From NCBI GenBank assembly GCA_029266035.1, contig JAJUFH010000002.1:1-64000 (forward strand): DNA of 64,000 nt. The letters run 5' to 3'. Origin of the DNA: Sinomicrobium sp. GTDB lineage: Bacteria; Bacteroidota; Bacteroidia; Flavobacteriales; Flavobacteriaceae. The notes under the pieces are model-generated. The model made no database searches. It worked only from the letters and a program-made list of their open reading frames with translations, and was not told where the DNA came from. The translations under genes were made by a program, and so were the position numbers. Below, in pieces: positions 8,828-17,793 of this stretch; positions within the stretch are counted from its first letter, which is position 1, and the number at the start of each line of letters is the position of its first letter.

Positions 8828-9598
8828 TTATTCTACGATTCGGGTTCCCACATTTTTCCCTGCCACGATATCGAGTATTACTCTATCTTTTTTACCGTTG
8901 GCTATATAGGTAGGGATATTTTTGGCTGCTGTACTTTTGGCAATTTTCAGTTTGGAAGCCATGCCTCCCCTTCCGGAGGTTTCCCCTTTATCGGTTTCCT
9001 CGATATACTGTTCTACACGCTGATTTACCTTTACTTCCGAAAGGAGTTCAGAATCGTCATTATCCGGATGCCCGGTATAGAAGCCGTCTATATCGGTAAG
9101 GATAATCAGCATATCGGCATGGATGAGTTCGGCTATAAGGCTAGCCAACTCATCGTTGTCTGAAAACATAGAATGTGTTACTGAGGTGGCATCGTCTTCA
9201 TTGGCTACGGGTATCACTCCTTCAGAGAGCAAGCCCTCATAACAATTGATCATGTTCTCGCGGTGTTCTCCTGGTTTAAAATCGCGTTTAGTAGCCAGTA
9301 CTTGGGCGCAACGCATTCCGTAATCGTGAAACATGGAGTAGTAATACCTCATCAGTCGAGGCTGCCCTATGGCGGAGTACACCTGTCTTCTTATCGATTT
9401 GTTTTTAATTTCACTATCTCCCAGTATTTCCCGACCAGCGTTGGCCGACCCAGAACTTACCAAAACTGTCAGTACGTCGTTTTCATACAATTCGGCAATC
9501 TGATCAACCAATTTTTTCAGTATAGGTTGTACAATGCGATTGTCTTTATTGATCATTACATTGGTTCCAACCTTTACCACTATTCGTTTCTTAGACAT
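8828..9598 (-). CDS. proB: Glutamate 5-kinase, PUA-less form
   Basis: Phosphorylates glutamate, the committed and usually proline-inhibited step. The start is taken at MSKKRIVVKVGTNV (9598) rather than the longer ORF-track start, because the preceding 17 residues are the antisense-like proC tail and the family begins KRIVVKVGT. That gives 256 residues, an amino-acid-kinase domain only; the C-terminal PUA domain of longer ProB proteins is missing. Its start overlaps the proC stop by 8 bp, which indicates coupling. Confidence 0.94.
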   Translation of the reverse strand: MSKKRIVVKVGTNVMINKDNRIVQPILKKLVDQIAELYENDVLTVLVSSGSANAGREILGDSEIKNKSIRRQVYSAIGQPRLMRYYYSMFHDYGMRCAQVLATKRDFKPGEHRENMINCYEGLLSEGVIPVANEDDATSVTHSMFSDNDELASLIAELIHADMLIILTDIDGFYTGHPDNDDSELLSEVKVNQRVEQYIEETDKGETSGRGGMASKLKIAKSTAAKNIPTYIANGKKDRVILDIVAGKNVGTRIVE

Positions 9599-10412
9599 GT
9601 TGCTTACCACTCTCCTTTCCGAGCTCAACCGCCCTTTCAAAAGCTGCATAAGCCGCTTCTTTGATTAATTCTTTTACATTGTTCTCCTCCATAGAGTCGA
9701 GTGCTGCACGAGTAGTCCCTCCTTTTGAGGCCACTCGGTCCATCCAAGCGTCGGGATCGAGATCTGAACTGTTGAACAGCTCTACCGCTCCTTGAAAAGT
9801 TTGGGTCACCATAAGTCGCGCATCCCTTTGGGAAAATCCCATTTTATGAGCAGCTTCCATCATCGACTGCATAAAATAGAAAATGTATGCCGGACCGGAA
9901 CCAGATATTCCGGTAGATTTGTCAATTTCCGTTTCGTCGGCCACACGTACCGATCTTCCGGTGGTATCTATAAGCCGTTCTACCGTGAGCAGCTCCAATC
10001 TGGAAACTTCCTCAGAGGCTGTAAACGAGGTAAACCCTTGACCTACCTTAGCCGGAAGATTGGGCATCGCTCTCACAATCTTTCTGATATCCATTGCTTC
10101 TCTCATGGTTTGTATGGTTACTCCTGCCATGATGGAAACAAAAATCTGATCGGGTTTTTTGTAGTTGCGAATCACTTCAAAAAGCGCATCGCTATTGTAC
10201 GGCTTTACGGCGATAAAAACAATATCGGCCTTAGGAAGGCAGTCTTCTATCCTTTCGTAGACATCAAACGCGCCATTTTCTTTTAGCGCCTGGGTTTTCT
10301 CCTGGGCACTGTCCAAAATCATAAGATCCTTTTTTCTCAATAAGTCTGATTGGGCCATGCCCTGGGCGTAGGTTAGCCCCATATTGCCGGCGCCAATTAC
10401 AAGAACTTTCAT
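9591..10412 (-). CDS. proC: Pyrroline-5-carboxylate reductase
   Basis: Last step of proline synthesis, reducing P5C to proline with NAD(P)H. The N-terminal Rossmann motif is GAGNMG. The helix-bundle half carries STGISGSGPAYIFYFM and ASKGGTTRAALDSME, both family signatures. It has 273 residues. Unusually for its position in the pathway, it is first in the operon, so one promoter upstream of 10412 would drive all three proline enzymes. Confidence 0.95.
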   Translation of the reverse strand: MKVLVIGAGNMGLTYAQGMAQSDLLRKKDLMILDSAQEKTQALKENGAFDVYERIEDCLPKADIVFIAVKPYNSDALFEVIRNYKKPDQIFVSIMAGVTIQTMREAMDIRKIVRAMPNLPAKVGQGFTSFTASEEVSRLELLTVERLIDTTGRSVRVADETEIDKSTGISGSGPAYIFYFMQSMMEAAHKMGFSQRDARLMVTQTFQGAVELFNSSDLDPDAWMDRVASKGGTTRAALDSMEENNVKELIKEAAYAAFERAVELGKESGKQHV

Positions 10413-10873
10413 TTAATAGGTTTTTAAGATTAATAATTATTTCACCTACTGACACCGCAAGGAACGTGCTGAAATTTCATACAAATTTCCTATACACTAA
10501 AAAATAACCAAACAAAAATACCGCAATAACCTGAAAAACAACAACTTAAATACATGTAAGTTATATATATAACAGTATTCACCAACTTTATGAGGCCTGA
10601 CAGGAATCCGACATATATGCACCCTCCCTGAAAAAACGGCAGGTTTTATGTTGTATAATCAACATACTTTGATTTATACAACACATTGATATGATTTCAA
10701 CCACCAAAGGAATAGTGTCTTACCTGAAATAGGAGTGTTTTAAATGTATAAGACAAGGATCTGCATTCTCTCGTTCTACCATTTTCGATATGGTTTCAAA
10801 CTCTGCTTAAAAAAAACTAAATCAATACTTTTTCACGGTATGTTTTGCTACTAATTTGTACGGCTTACAACAA
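10413..10873. other. Long intergenic region upstream of proC
   Basis: About 460 bp without a convincing gene. It must contain the proC promoter. A hairpin (TTGTATAATCAA with TTGATTTATACAA, 10651-10681, one bulged base) is the only structure seen. It has no T-run, so its role is unclear. Confidence 0.5.
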
Positions 10874-10906
10874 AAAAGACTGCCTTAAAATTTAAAGCAG
10901 TCTTTT
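10874..10906 (-). terminator. Rho-independent terminator after the beta-barrel pseudogene
   Basis: AAAAGACTGC pairs with GCAGTCTTTT, about 37 nt downstream of the pseudogene stop on the minus strand. The terminator is intact although the gene is broken. Confidence 0.75.
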
Positions 10907-10942
10907 GAGTAAATAGGTTTATATCTACTTTCTATTTCAAAT

Positions 10943-11491
10943 TTAGAAACGGTATCCGAAACCGATTTGGAAATTGCGAGTTTTTACTGATAGATCGTAA
11001 CCACCCGTATCATATCCATCTAAATCGGCTATATCGCTTACACCAATAGTATATCTCGCATCAAAGAAGATCCCTCCTGCAAGTTCATAGCCAGCTCCGA
11101 TATTCAGTCCGAAATTGGTTTTTTTAAAACCTTCAGTACCTCCGTCGGCATCCACCAATATTCCAAATTGAGGTCCCGCATGAACACTGAGTCCTTCTAT
11201 CACATAATACTTGCAAGAACGGGAATATTCACAAACGATACATGCCCTGCATCAACACCTTCACTGGAATACAAAGCCTCGGGTTGAATGTGAAATATTT
11301 CAGAGATTGTGAAATCTGCCAATCCCCTACATAGAATCCTGTTTTTCCGTCGGGTGTAGCACCAATACCATTTGCATCAAACTTGATATTTGAAAAGTTA
11401 ACCCCTGCTTTAAGACCGAAGGTCACTTCTTGTCATTAGCCATTGATACAGTTCCGAATGCCATTGCGGCTACAAGCAAAAGTTTTTTCAC
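10943..11491 (-). pseudogene. Frameshifted outer-membrane beta-barrel protein (PorT-like)
   Basis: Reading across frames restores one protein. A GTG start at 11491 gives a signal peptide (KKLLLVAAMAFGTVSMAN). Next come TFGLKAGVNFSNI, then ISEIFHIQPEALYSSEG and NIPVLA, and finally YYVIEGLSVHAGPQFG to a terminal Phe (FQIGFGYRF). Three frameshifts, near 11427, 11320 and 11212, break it. The order and motifs match the intact paralogue at 13277-13777 (FSIQPEVLYSAQG, NIPVLAKYYVV, LMAGPQFG). Either this is a recently decayed gene or the sequence contains errors. Confidence 0.85.
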
Positions 11492-11607
11492 AATTAAAAG
11501 TGTTAAAGTTTAGAGTGCTAATATAAACGTTATTTCCATTATTCTCTTTAGAAATGCACCTAGTGGGCAATTTATCACTTTAATCCTTCTAATTGTTGAA
11601 ACTTGTA

Positions 11608-13131
11608 CTACTGTACTCTTCTCGGCGCTACTCCTATTCTGTACCAGCCAGTTTCGTATTCCCTTGTCTTCCAATTTTCATCCTCTTTACCGAGTAGCAC
11701 TTTATCGGCAAAATTTACTATAACTTCACCTAGCTGGTCATTCCCCTGGGTAAAGGTTTTCTTTATGCTCTGGGATTCGGTAGTTTCCAGTTTGGCTCCA
11801 AACTTCAATCCTATCTTTTTGAGCACATCGCCCTGTATATCAAAATTATTGGCAAATTTCACTGTTCTAGTATCGGTGATGGTGGTGGTAACTTCCAGGT
11901 CTACTTCTTCAATTGCTATCTTTATCGAAGAAGCGTACTGATTCAAATCCCATTGAAATAGTGGAAGATTTAACTGAAGTTCTTTAAATCCTATAAACTC
12001 GGGACAGTAAAACAGTTTAAAAAATCCACTTGAGCCACATCGACTTTCGTAATTCATCTCGAACAAATCGTCGGGTGCAGCGGAAAAATATGTGATGTAT
12101 TCGTCGCCTATACCATTCCTTGCATTGATCAAAACGCTGACTTTAAACTCTAAAAAACCATCTGTCCAATCGGGATCGGAGGGATTGTAGCTTATTTTCC
12201 TCATCGGGTCGTCATCCTGGTCACTTACTTTACCAAGTGCTCCCTCTCCTCCTTTCATGGCAAAAAAGCTGATGTGTTCCTGATAGTCGTATGAAAACTC
12301 TCCTTCGGTAGTATCTGGTGTCATCCCGTAATAAATATAATCTCGATGCCAACCATTAGTACCTTCAAAGACTTCATAGGCTTCTTTTAGTTTTTGATCC
12401 GGACTGGAAATCTGCCTCGCAGCCATAGTGCGCTGTTTGTCGTTTTGCCTAAGACTTCCATCGAATACCTCGTCGAGAAAACGATAATTCACTCCACCTC
12501 GAAATACAGTAACCCCCATTGATTTAGCGGTCGATGAATACAAACCTTCGCCTGTAATTACCCTTTCGTTTTCCTTAACTACTACAACTGGAAAGGCGGG
12601 TATCATTTTAGCTTCTGCCATCTCCTCTTCTCCCGTTCCACTTACGTAATACACTTTCTCACCATCGCTCAAAGCCACGGCAACCCAAGGAATTTGCGTC
12701 GAAGTATTCCAGTTATGGGCAGAAAAGGTGTCCATAGGAAGAGAAGGTACAAAGACGGTAAGTCCCGGTACGCCCTCTAAAATCGCGGCAAAAGCTTCCT
12801 TATCCTCTCCTCTTTCCTCTGCCAACAGAGCGGCAAATGTACTGCCGTCTGCGAGCTGTTCGTCTTTAACAGCGTGATAAAGCACATCGTAATCGTTGTT
12901 GAACATCTGTAGGGCCTCTTCTTTCAAAAAGATCCTCAAGGTCTCGCTCTTGTGCATGGCTCCAGCCAAGGCCTTTGCAAAGCTTATCGCTGTACTGTCG
13001 CTGGCATTGACAGTCACAGTCTCCTCCATACCCGCATCATCTGCCGAGACTTCGGCATGCGGAGTTTCCTGCTCACACGACCACAATAGGGTCAGTGATA
13101 GACATAAGTAAAAAAAGCAAGTTTTTTTCAT
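11608..13131 (-). CDS. Putative lipoprotein of unknown function
   Basis: 507-residue exported protein. The start is set at MKKTCFFYLCLSLTLL (13131) because it gives a proper lipoprotein signal ending in LWSC; the longer track start adds 29 unlikely residues. After an acidic linker come an N-terminal helical part (about 35-150), a segment with VYYVSGTG and FPVVVVKENERVITGEG (about 150-220), and a beta-rich C-terminal half ending in a Tyr/Arg-rich tail. No family was recognised. It lies between two PorT-like beta-barrel genes, one broken, suggesting an envelope role only by context. Confidence 0.7.
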   Translation of the reverse strand: MKKTCFFYLCLSLTLLWSCEQETPHAEVSADDAGMEETVTVNASDSTAISFAKALAGAMHKSETLRIFLKEEALQMFNNDYDVLYHAVKDEQLADGSTFAALLAEERGEDKEAFAAILEGVPGLTVFVPSLPMDTFSAHNWNTSTQIPWVAVALSDGEKVYYVSGTGEEEMAEAKMIPAFPVVVVKENERVITGEGLYSSTAKSMGVTVFRGGVNYRFLDEVFDGSLRQNDKQRTMAARQISSPDQKLKEAYEVFEGTNGWHRDYIYYGMTPDTTEGEFSYDYQEHISFFAMKGGEGALGKVSDQDDDPMRKISYNPSDPDWTDGFLEFKVSVLINARNGIGDEYITYFSAAPDDLFEMNYESRCGSSGFFKLFYCPEFIGFKELQLNLPLFQWDLNQYASSIKIAIEEVDLEVTTTITDTRTVKFANNFDIQGDVLKKIGLKFGAKLETTESQSIKKTFTQGNDQLGEVIVNFADKVLLGKEDENWKTREYETGWYRIGVAPRRVQ

Positions 13132-13218
13132 AATAAAAGATTTTACGTTACTTATTTGTAAGATTATACGTTTATAAATATACAAATAATAAAGAAAAAA
13201 CCTACTTTTTAAACACAA

Positions 13219-13252
13219 AAAAGCGAAAGACCAGCTGTAGTCTTTCGCTTTT
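13219..13252 (-). terminator. Rho-independent terminator after beta-barrel gene
   Basis: AAAAGCGAAAGAC pairs with GTCTTTCGCTTTT (13-bp perfect stem, 8-nt loop), 25 nt after the stop of the intact beta-barrel gene. Confidence 0.85.
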
Positions 13253-13276
13253 GGTATGTTTAATACTTATGTCTTC

Positions 13277-13777
13277 TTAGAAAAACAGGTATCCCAAAGA
13301 TATTTGGAACACAGAGTTTTTTCCTGAACCGCCATCAGCTACATCGCTCAAACCGAAGTTGTAGCGCGCTTGTGCAAACAGGCTTCCTATCTTGTATTCT
13401 ACACCTACGGCACCTCCCATATCAAAAGATTTGATTTCGCTAATATCGTCGTCTTTGGTATTGAAACCGAATTGCGGACCGGCCATAAGGCTGAAATTCT
13501 GTACTACATAGTACTTAGCGAGTACGGGAATGTTGAGATAGTCGAGATTGAGATCTTTAAGTCCCTGAGCCGAATACAGTACTTCGGGTTGAATAGAGAA
13601 CTTACCGAGTCCTACCTCTCCCACCAAACCGAGGTGAAAACCGGTACGCCCGTCGGCATCTACATCACTGATGCTGGCGAAGTTAACCCCACCTTTGGCT
13701 CCAAAATGAAGGTTTTGTGCATTTCCAAAAAAAGCAAAACCGATAACAGCTGCAATTGCTAAAAAAGTTGTTTTCAT
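13277..13777 (-). CDS. Outer-membrane beta-barrel (PorT-like) protein
   Basis: 166-residue secreted protein with a clear Sec signal peptide (ending FGNAQ). Alternating hydrophobic strands follow, typical of an eight-stranded outer-membrane barrel: HFGAKGGVNFASI, FSIQPEVLYSAQG, LMAGPQFGFNT, ending in an aromatic residue (LGYLFF) as barrel proteins do. It is the intact paralogue of the pseudogene at 10943-11491. The specific function is unknown; it is monocistronic with its own terminator. Confidence 0.85.
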   Translation of the reverse strand: MKTTFLAIAAVIGFAFFGNAQNLHFGAKGGVNFASISDVDADGRTGFHLGLVGEVGLGKFSIQPEVLYSAQGLKDLNLDYLNIPVLAKYYVVQNFSLMAGPQFGFNTKDDDISEIKSFDMGGAVGVEYKIGSLFAQARYNFGLSDVADGGSGKNSVFQISLGYLFF

Positions 13778-14009
13778 TGTTTAAGGTTTTAATAGTTTCT
13801 CGGTGGTAAATATACTCATTAATTTATTTACCGGTATTTTTTAATTTTTAGTTTATAATCTATTTGCTATAGTTGCATCGCTCTTAATCGGCAATAAACT
13901 ACCATATTCAACTAGTATAAAGAAGGTAGAAGCCCCTAACTCTACTCTTGTTACAACACGGCAATCTCATCGCGACATCAGTCAGCTTTTCGGAGCTTTA
14001 TTGGGCTAT

Positions 14010-15473
14010 CTATATACAGGATTTCAGGATTTTGACAGCTTGCTCCTGCTCTGCCAGATCTAAACTGGCAAAGCCCATTCTGGCAGCATTGTACTGTTGG
14101 TCTACCGAGTCGTAATACGATCCGTCGCTTATTGCCAATCCTTTTTTGCCGGCTTTTTCAGAGAGTTTTTTTAGATTGATATCGTTAAATTTTGTCCATA
14201 CCGACATTCCTCCGTTGGGAATTGTGAAACTCAGCTTGTCACCCAGCTCGTTTTTCAACAATTCGCAAAAGTGATCTCTTCGCTGCTTGTAAATTTTTAG
14301 TGATTTTTTAATGTGTTTTTCTACAACACCATCGCGATAAAGTTGGGCGAGTCCCAATTCCAAAAGCGTATCTCCCTGAAAGTCGAGTAACCTTCGGTAG
14401 GAGGTGGCAGCATCGACAAATTTTTCCACACCCGACAGAAAGCCCACCCGAACGGCCGGCGCCAGAGTTTTAGTCAGTGTCCCTATATAAACTACACTTC
14501 CATATCTATCTATACTCGCCATTGGCAACATAGGTGTACTGGCATAGTGAAAATCGTAGTCGTAATCGTCTTCTACAATCGCAAAGTTATAATCTTGTGC
14601 CAGCTCTAACAATCTGATGCGCCTCTCGGGAGACATGGTTACCGTAGTGGGAAAATGATGATGGGGAACGGTATAGATTAAAGCTGTATTCTCCCTCTTG
14701 CAAATGCGCTCTACATCTTCTATATCAAGTCCGTATTTGTCCACACTTACTTCGTGAATATTGAGTTGTAGTTGCTGAAAGAGCTCGCGGACAAAGCGGA
14801 ATCCTGGTTTACTCATAATAACATGATCACCCGGCTTAGTAATTACACGGGCAGCGATATAAATTCCCATAGTAGCACCTCGTGTCAACAACAAATTATC
14901 AGGTCTCACAGGCATCCCCCTGGTGTCATTCAGATAATTGGCCAGCACCTCGCGCAACTGCCCATTTCCTTTTGTATCGCCGTAGAGCAAGTACTTTTTA
15001 TAGGCAGGTGTTTTAGACAGTCCCCTCATAGATCGGGTCAGCTCATCTACGGGTGCTAAACGCGGATCGGGAAAGCCATCGTCGATCACGAGTCGCCTGC
15101 CTGAAGCAAACTTTATATGAGATACTCCAATCAAATTTTTATCGACCTCAAACGGTATGCTGTCGGATACCTTCTGAACGAGATCGGACTCCCCTATGGA
15201 TTTTGGCATCAGCTCCGGCAATTCATCGCTGACAAAACTGCCCTTTCTCGGTTTTTGCTCTATCCACCCTTGAGCCTGTAGTTCATCGTAAGCTGCTACT
15301 ACCGTCATACGATTTACAGACAGCCGCTCTGCAAGACTTCTCGACCCCGGTAATTTCAGTCCCCTGCGCAAACGACCACTTCTAATTTGACGAATCACCG
15401 CATTGGTAAGTTGCAGGTAAATCGGCACATTAGCCGACCTGTCAATATTCAATATATCCTGAAAGGAAGTCAT
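14010..15473 (-). CDS. MocR-type GntR/aminotransferase transcriptional regulator
   Basis: 487-residue PLP-dependent regulator. The N-terminal GntR winged helix (about 12-80) has LPGSRSLAERLSVNRMTVVAAYDEL. It is followed by a fold-type I aminotransferase domain with the PLP lysine in GTLTKTLAPAVRVG. It is divergent from a doxX-family gene 80 bp away, and MocR proteins usually control a divergent neighbour, so doxX is the likely target. The effector is not readable from sequence. Confidence 0.92.
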   Translation of the reverse strand: MTSFQDILNIDRSANVPIYLQLTNAVIRQIRSGRLRRGLKLPGSRSLAERLSVNRMTVVAAYDELQAQGWIEQKPRKGSFVSDELPELMPKSIGESDLVQKVSDSIPFEVDKNLIGVSHIKFASGRRLVIDDGFPDPRLAPVDELTRSMRGLSKTPAYKKYLLYGDTKGNGQLREVLANYLNDTRGMPVRPDNLLLTRGATMGIYIAARVITKPGDHVIMSKPGFRFVRELFQQLQLNIHEVSVDKYGLDIEDVERICKRENTALIYTVPHHHFPTTVTMSPERRIRLLELAQDYNFAIVEDDYDYDFHYASTPMLPMASIDRYGSVVYIGTLTKTLAPAVRVGFLSGVEKFVDAATSYRRLLDFQGDTLLELGLAQLYRDGVVEKHIKKSLKIYKQRRDHFCELLKNELGDKLSFTIPNGGMSVWTKFNDINLKKLSEKAGKKGLAISDGSYYDSVDQQYNAARMGFASLDLAEQEQAVKILKSCI

Positions 15474-15553
15474 CTGGATTAGTTATTGAGTAAAAACTGG
15501 ATTATACAATTCATCCATTAAAAGTATAAATTTGAAGTGAAAACTGTGAACTT

Positions 15554-15994
15554 ATGGGAACAAAATTACCAGTAGCCTCGCTATTGTTGAGACTTGGATT
15601 GGCAGCTACAATGCTATCTGCCGTAGCCGACAGGTTTGGTTTATGGGCTGCCAAAATTTCGACTTGGGGAACTTGGAATAACTTTTTGGAGTATACCGCA
15701 TCGGTTAATTCGTTTGCCCCAGTGGGGCTGATTCCGTTTTTGGCCCAAAGCGCTACGGTGCTGGAAATTGTATTGGGTGTATTGTTGATTGTAGGTTACA
15801 AAACCCGATGGGCTGCTTTGGGTACTGCTATACTTACACTGGCCTTTGCCCTAGCCATGAGCCTTTCGTTTGGGATAAAAGCTCCTTTAGACTACAGCGT
15901 GTGGGTAGATTGTAGTGCGGCATTTTTACTGGCCTGCATTCCCAACTACAAATGGAGTATAGACGAGCTTTTACAAAAGACTTCCACTCCATAA
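15554..15994 (+). CDS. DoxX-family membrane protein
   Basis: 146-residue inner-membrane protein with four hydrophobic segments. It starts LLLRLGLAATMLSAVADRFGLWG-like, then has an EIVLGVLLIVGYKTRWAA segment and a C-terminal ALAMSLSFG helix. The pattern fits DoxX/SURF4-type proteins, often linked to redox or thiol homeostasis. It lies divergent to the MocR regulator, the likely regulatory partner. Confidence 0.8.
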   Translation: MGTKLPVASLLLRLGLAATMLSAVADRFGLWAAKISTWGTWNNFLEYTASVNSFAPVGLIPFLAQSATVLEIVLGVLLIVGYKTRWAALGTAILTLAFALAMSLSFGIKAPLDYSVWVDCSAAFLLACIPNYKWSIDELLQKTSTP

Positions 15995-16164
15995 GTCACA
16001 GCTATCGTCTTCAAAAATTTGTTACTTTTACAGAAAGTAGCACTTAGTAGCTGATTGTAAATCGTCTTCTTCTCTCGCGAGCTATATGGCTTTGTGAATA
16101 TAACGCTACAATCGGAATAAGGGACGAAAACTTTATACGACCAGGGTAAGGAATTTGTATCACA

Positions 16165-16737
16165 ATGGATAAATTACTTTCTGATATCAGGAGTTGTACG
16201 GTTTGTAAAGATTTTTTACCCTACCCTCCAAGGCCTATTGTTCAGGCGAGTAGCACTTCACAAATCGTTGTCATAGGTCAGGCTCCTGGTAAGAGGGTAC
16301 AGGATAGTGGTATTGCTTGGAACGATCCCAGCGGTGACAATCTGAGAGAGTGGCTGGGTGTAGAGAAGGATGTCTTTTACGACGAGAAAATCTTTGCTCT
16401 TATCCCTATGGGCTTTTGCTTTCCGGGTAGTGGAAAATCGGGCGACTTGCCGCCAAGACCGGAATGTGCTCCGCTATGGCACCAAAAACTACTGCACTCC
16501 ATGCCGGATATAAAACTGACTTTGTTAATCGGACTGTACGCTCAGAAGTACTACTTAAGAGAGCGCGCCAAAAAGACGCTGACAGAAACCGTACAAAACT
16601 ACGAGGAATATCTGCCCGATATCATCCCTTTACCGCATCCGTCACCGCGAAATAACATCTGGCAGAAGAAACACCCTTGGTTTAAAGAAACTCTGATACC
16701 CGTATTGCGCGAAAAAGTAAAATCTCTAGATATTTAA
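16165..16737 (+). CDS. Uracil-DNA glycosylase family protein (Fe-S type)
   Basis: 190-residue base-excision-repair-type protein. The first motif is VIGQAPGKRVQDSG, the C-terminal motif LPHPSPRN. Four cysteines (SCTVC near the N-terminus, GFCFPG and ECAPLW in the middle) sit where family 4 UDGs bind a [4Fe-4S] cluster. The first motif differs from the usual GEAPG of family 4, so substrate preference is uncertain. It stands alone between doxX and the arginase-like gene. Confidence 0.82.
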   Translation: MDKLLSDIRSCTVCKDFLPYPPRPIVQASSTSQIVVIGQAPGKRVQDSGIAWNDPSGDNLREWLGVEKDVFYDEKIFALIPMGFCFPGSGKSGDLPPRPECAPLWHQKLLHSMPDIKLTLLIGLYAQKYYLRERAKKTLTETVQNYEEYLPDIIPLPHPSPRNNIWQKKHPWFKETLIPVLREKVKSLDI

Positions 16738-16829
16738 ACCGCTTTGGAGATTTGAGTCACGGTTAACCCGCCAAAAAGCACCTGAACAGGCGGAAATAGG
16801 GCGCGCTAAATGAGTATAAAGGACAGATA

Positions 16830-16867
16830 AAATTTTTATTTCTTATCTTTATGGGAAATAAAAATTT
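16830..16867. promoter_or_regulatory. Perfect 13-bp inverted repeat before the arginase-like gene
   Basis: AAATTTTTATTTC (16830-16842) and its exact complement (16855-16867) flank a 12-nt centre containing a TATCTTTA -7-like element. The ATG follows 11 nt later. An operator overlapping the promoter, or a 5' leader hairpin, are both possible; this is inference from position and symmetry. Confidence 0.45.
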
Positions 16868-16878
16868 ATTTTTCACTC

Positions 16879-17793
16879 ATGAACCACAATATCAATATCG
16901 TAGAATTTCCCTCTAATCTCGGCCTTGAAGAACCTGCTCCCGGTAAGGAGCCGGGTGTAAAAAAGTTGCCTTCCTGGCTCCGCGAGAACGGATTTTACGA
17001 TATGCTAAAACCACAAAATATATACACAGCCAAAGCACCTGCTTACAGCGCTCGTCGCGATCCGGAAACGGGTATTCTAAACGGTACCGCTATTGTAAAC
17101 TTTGCAAAACAACAGGCCGAGCTACTCGAAGAAGTTTTGGATGAAGATCCTTTTCCGGTAATTATTGGTGGGGACTGTAGCATATTGGTAGGAAACGCTA
17201 TGGCTCTCAAGAAAAAAGGGGATTACGGACTTTTTTACCTCAACGGACAGACAAATTACGTGGTTCCTCCCTTTTCGCAATCCGACGGATTGGCAGAACA
17301 GAATCTCGCTGTAGTTTCCGGACAGGGACATCCTAAACTGAGCGATATAGACGGATTGTCTCCGTATTTTAAAGAAGAGCACATTTGGTGTGTGGGCAAT
17401 CGCGAATGCGAAGAGGAGCACCTAAACACAATACAGGAATCGGATATACACTATATGGATTTGGACACTTTGCAACACCGGGGGACAGAACACTGTACCA
17501 ATGCATTTCTCCAAATGGTAGAAGAGAAAAATCTGGACGGTTATTTTATTCACGTAGATACCGATGTGATGGACGATATGGTGATGCCTCCGGCCTTGAG
17601 CAGATCTGACGAAGGGCTTACCTATGCCGAGTTGAATCACATTATGGAGAAATTGCTCACACACGACAAGGCTGCCGGCTTGGAGATTACCTTATTGGAT
17701 CCGAATTTGGATCCTACGGCGGAGTACACGCGTGAGTTTATTGCCAATATAGGAAAGTGTATTATCGACGCCAATAAGCACTCTATGGCCTAA
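16879..17793 (+). CDS. Arginase-fold protein with lost metal ligands (probable pseudoenzyme)
   Basis: 304-residue member of the ureohydrolase (arginase/agmatinase/formimidoglutamase) family. The fold is recognisable from VIIGGDCSILVGNA, GYFIHVDTDVMDD and GLEITLLDPNLDPT. In active enzymes the ligands are GGDH, DxHxD and DxDxxDP. Here GGDH is GGDC, DGHTD reads NGQTN (both Asp to Asn, His to Gln) and the third motif ends MDD. Only the DTD pair survives, so manganese binding and hydrolysis are unlikely. It may be a regulatory or binding protein. Its stop abuts the stop of convergent rlmN. Confidence 0.82.
   Translation: MNHNINIVEFPSNLGLEEPAPGKEPGVKKLPSWLRENGFYDMLKPQNIYTAKAPAYSARRDPETGILNGTAIVNFAKQQAELLEEVLDEDPFPVIIGGDCSILVGNAMALKKKGDYGLFYLNGQTNYVVPPFSQSDGLAEQNLAVVSGQGHPKLSDIDGLSPYFKEEHIWCVGNRECEEEHLNTIQESDIHYMDLDTLQHRGTEHCTNAFLQMVEEKNLDGYFIHVDTDVMDDMVMPPALSRSDEGLTYAELNHIMEKLLTHDKAAGLEITLLDPNLDPTAEYTREFIANIGKCIIDANKHSMA

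Noticed and set aside
8828-9649. Longer proB start at 9649
   Set aside because: The extra 17 residues overlap the proC coding end in another frame and do not resemble any ProB N-terminus.
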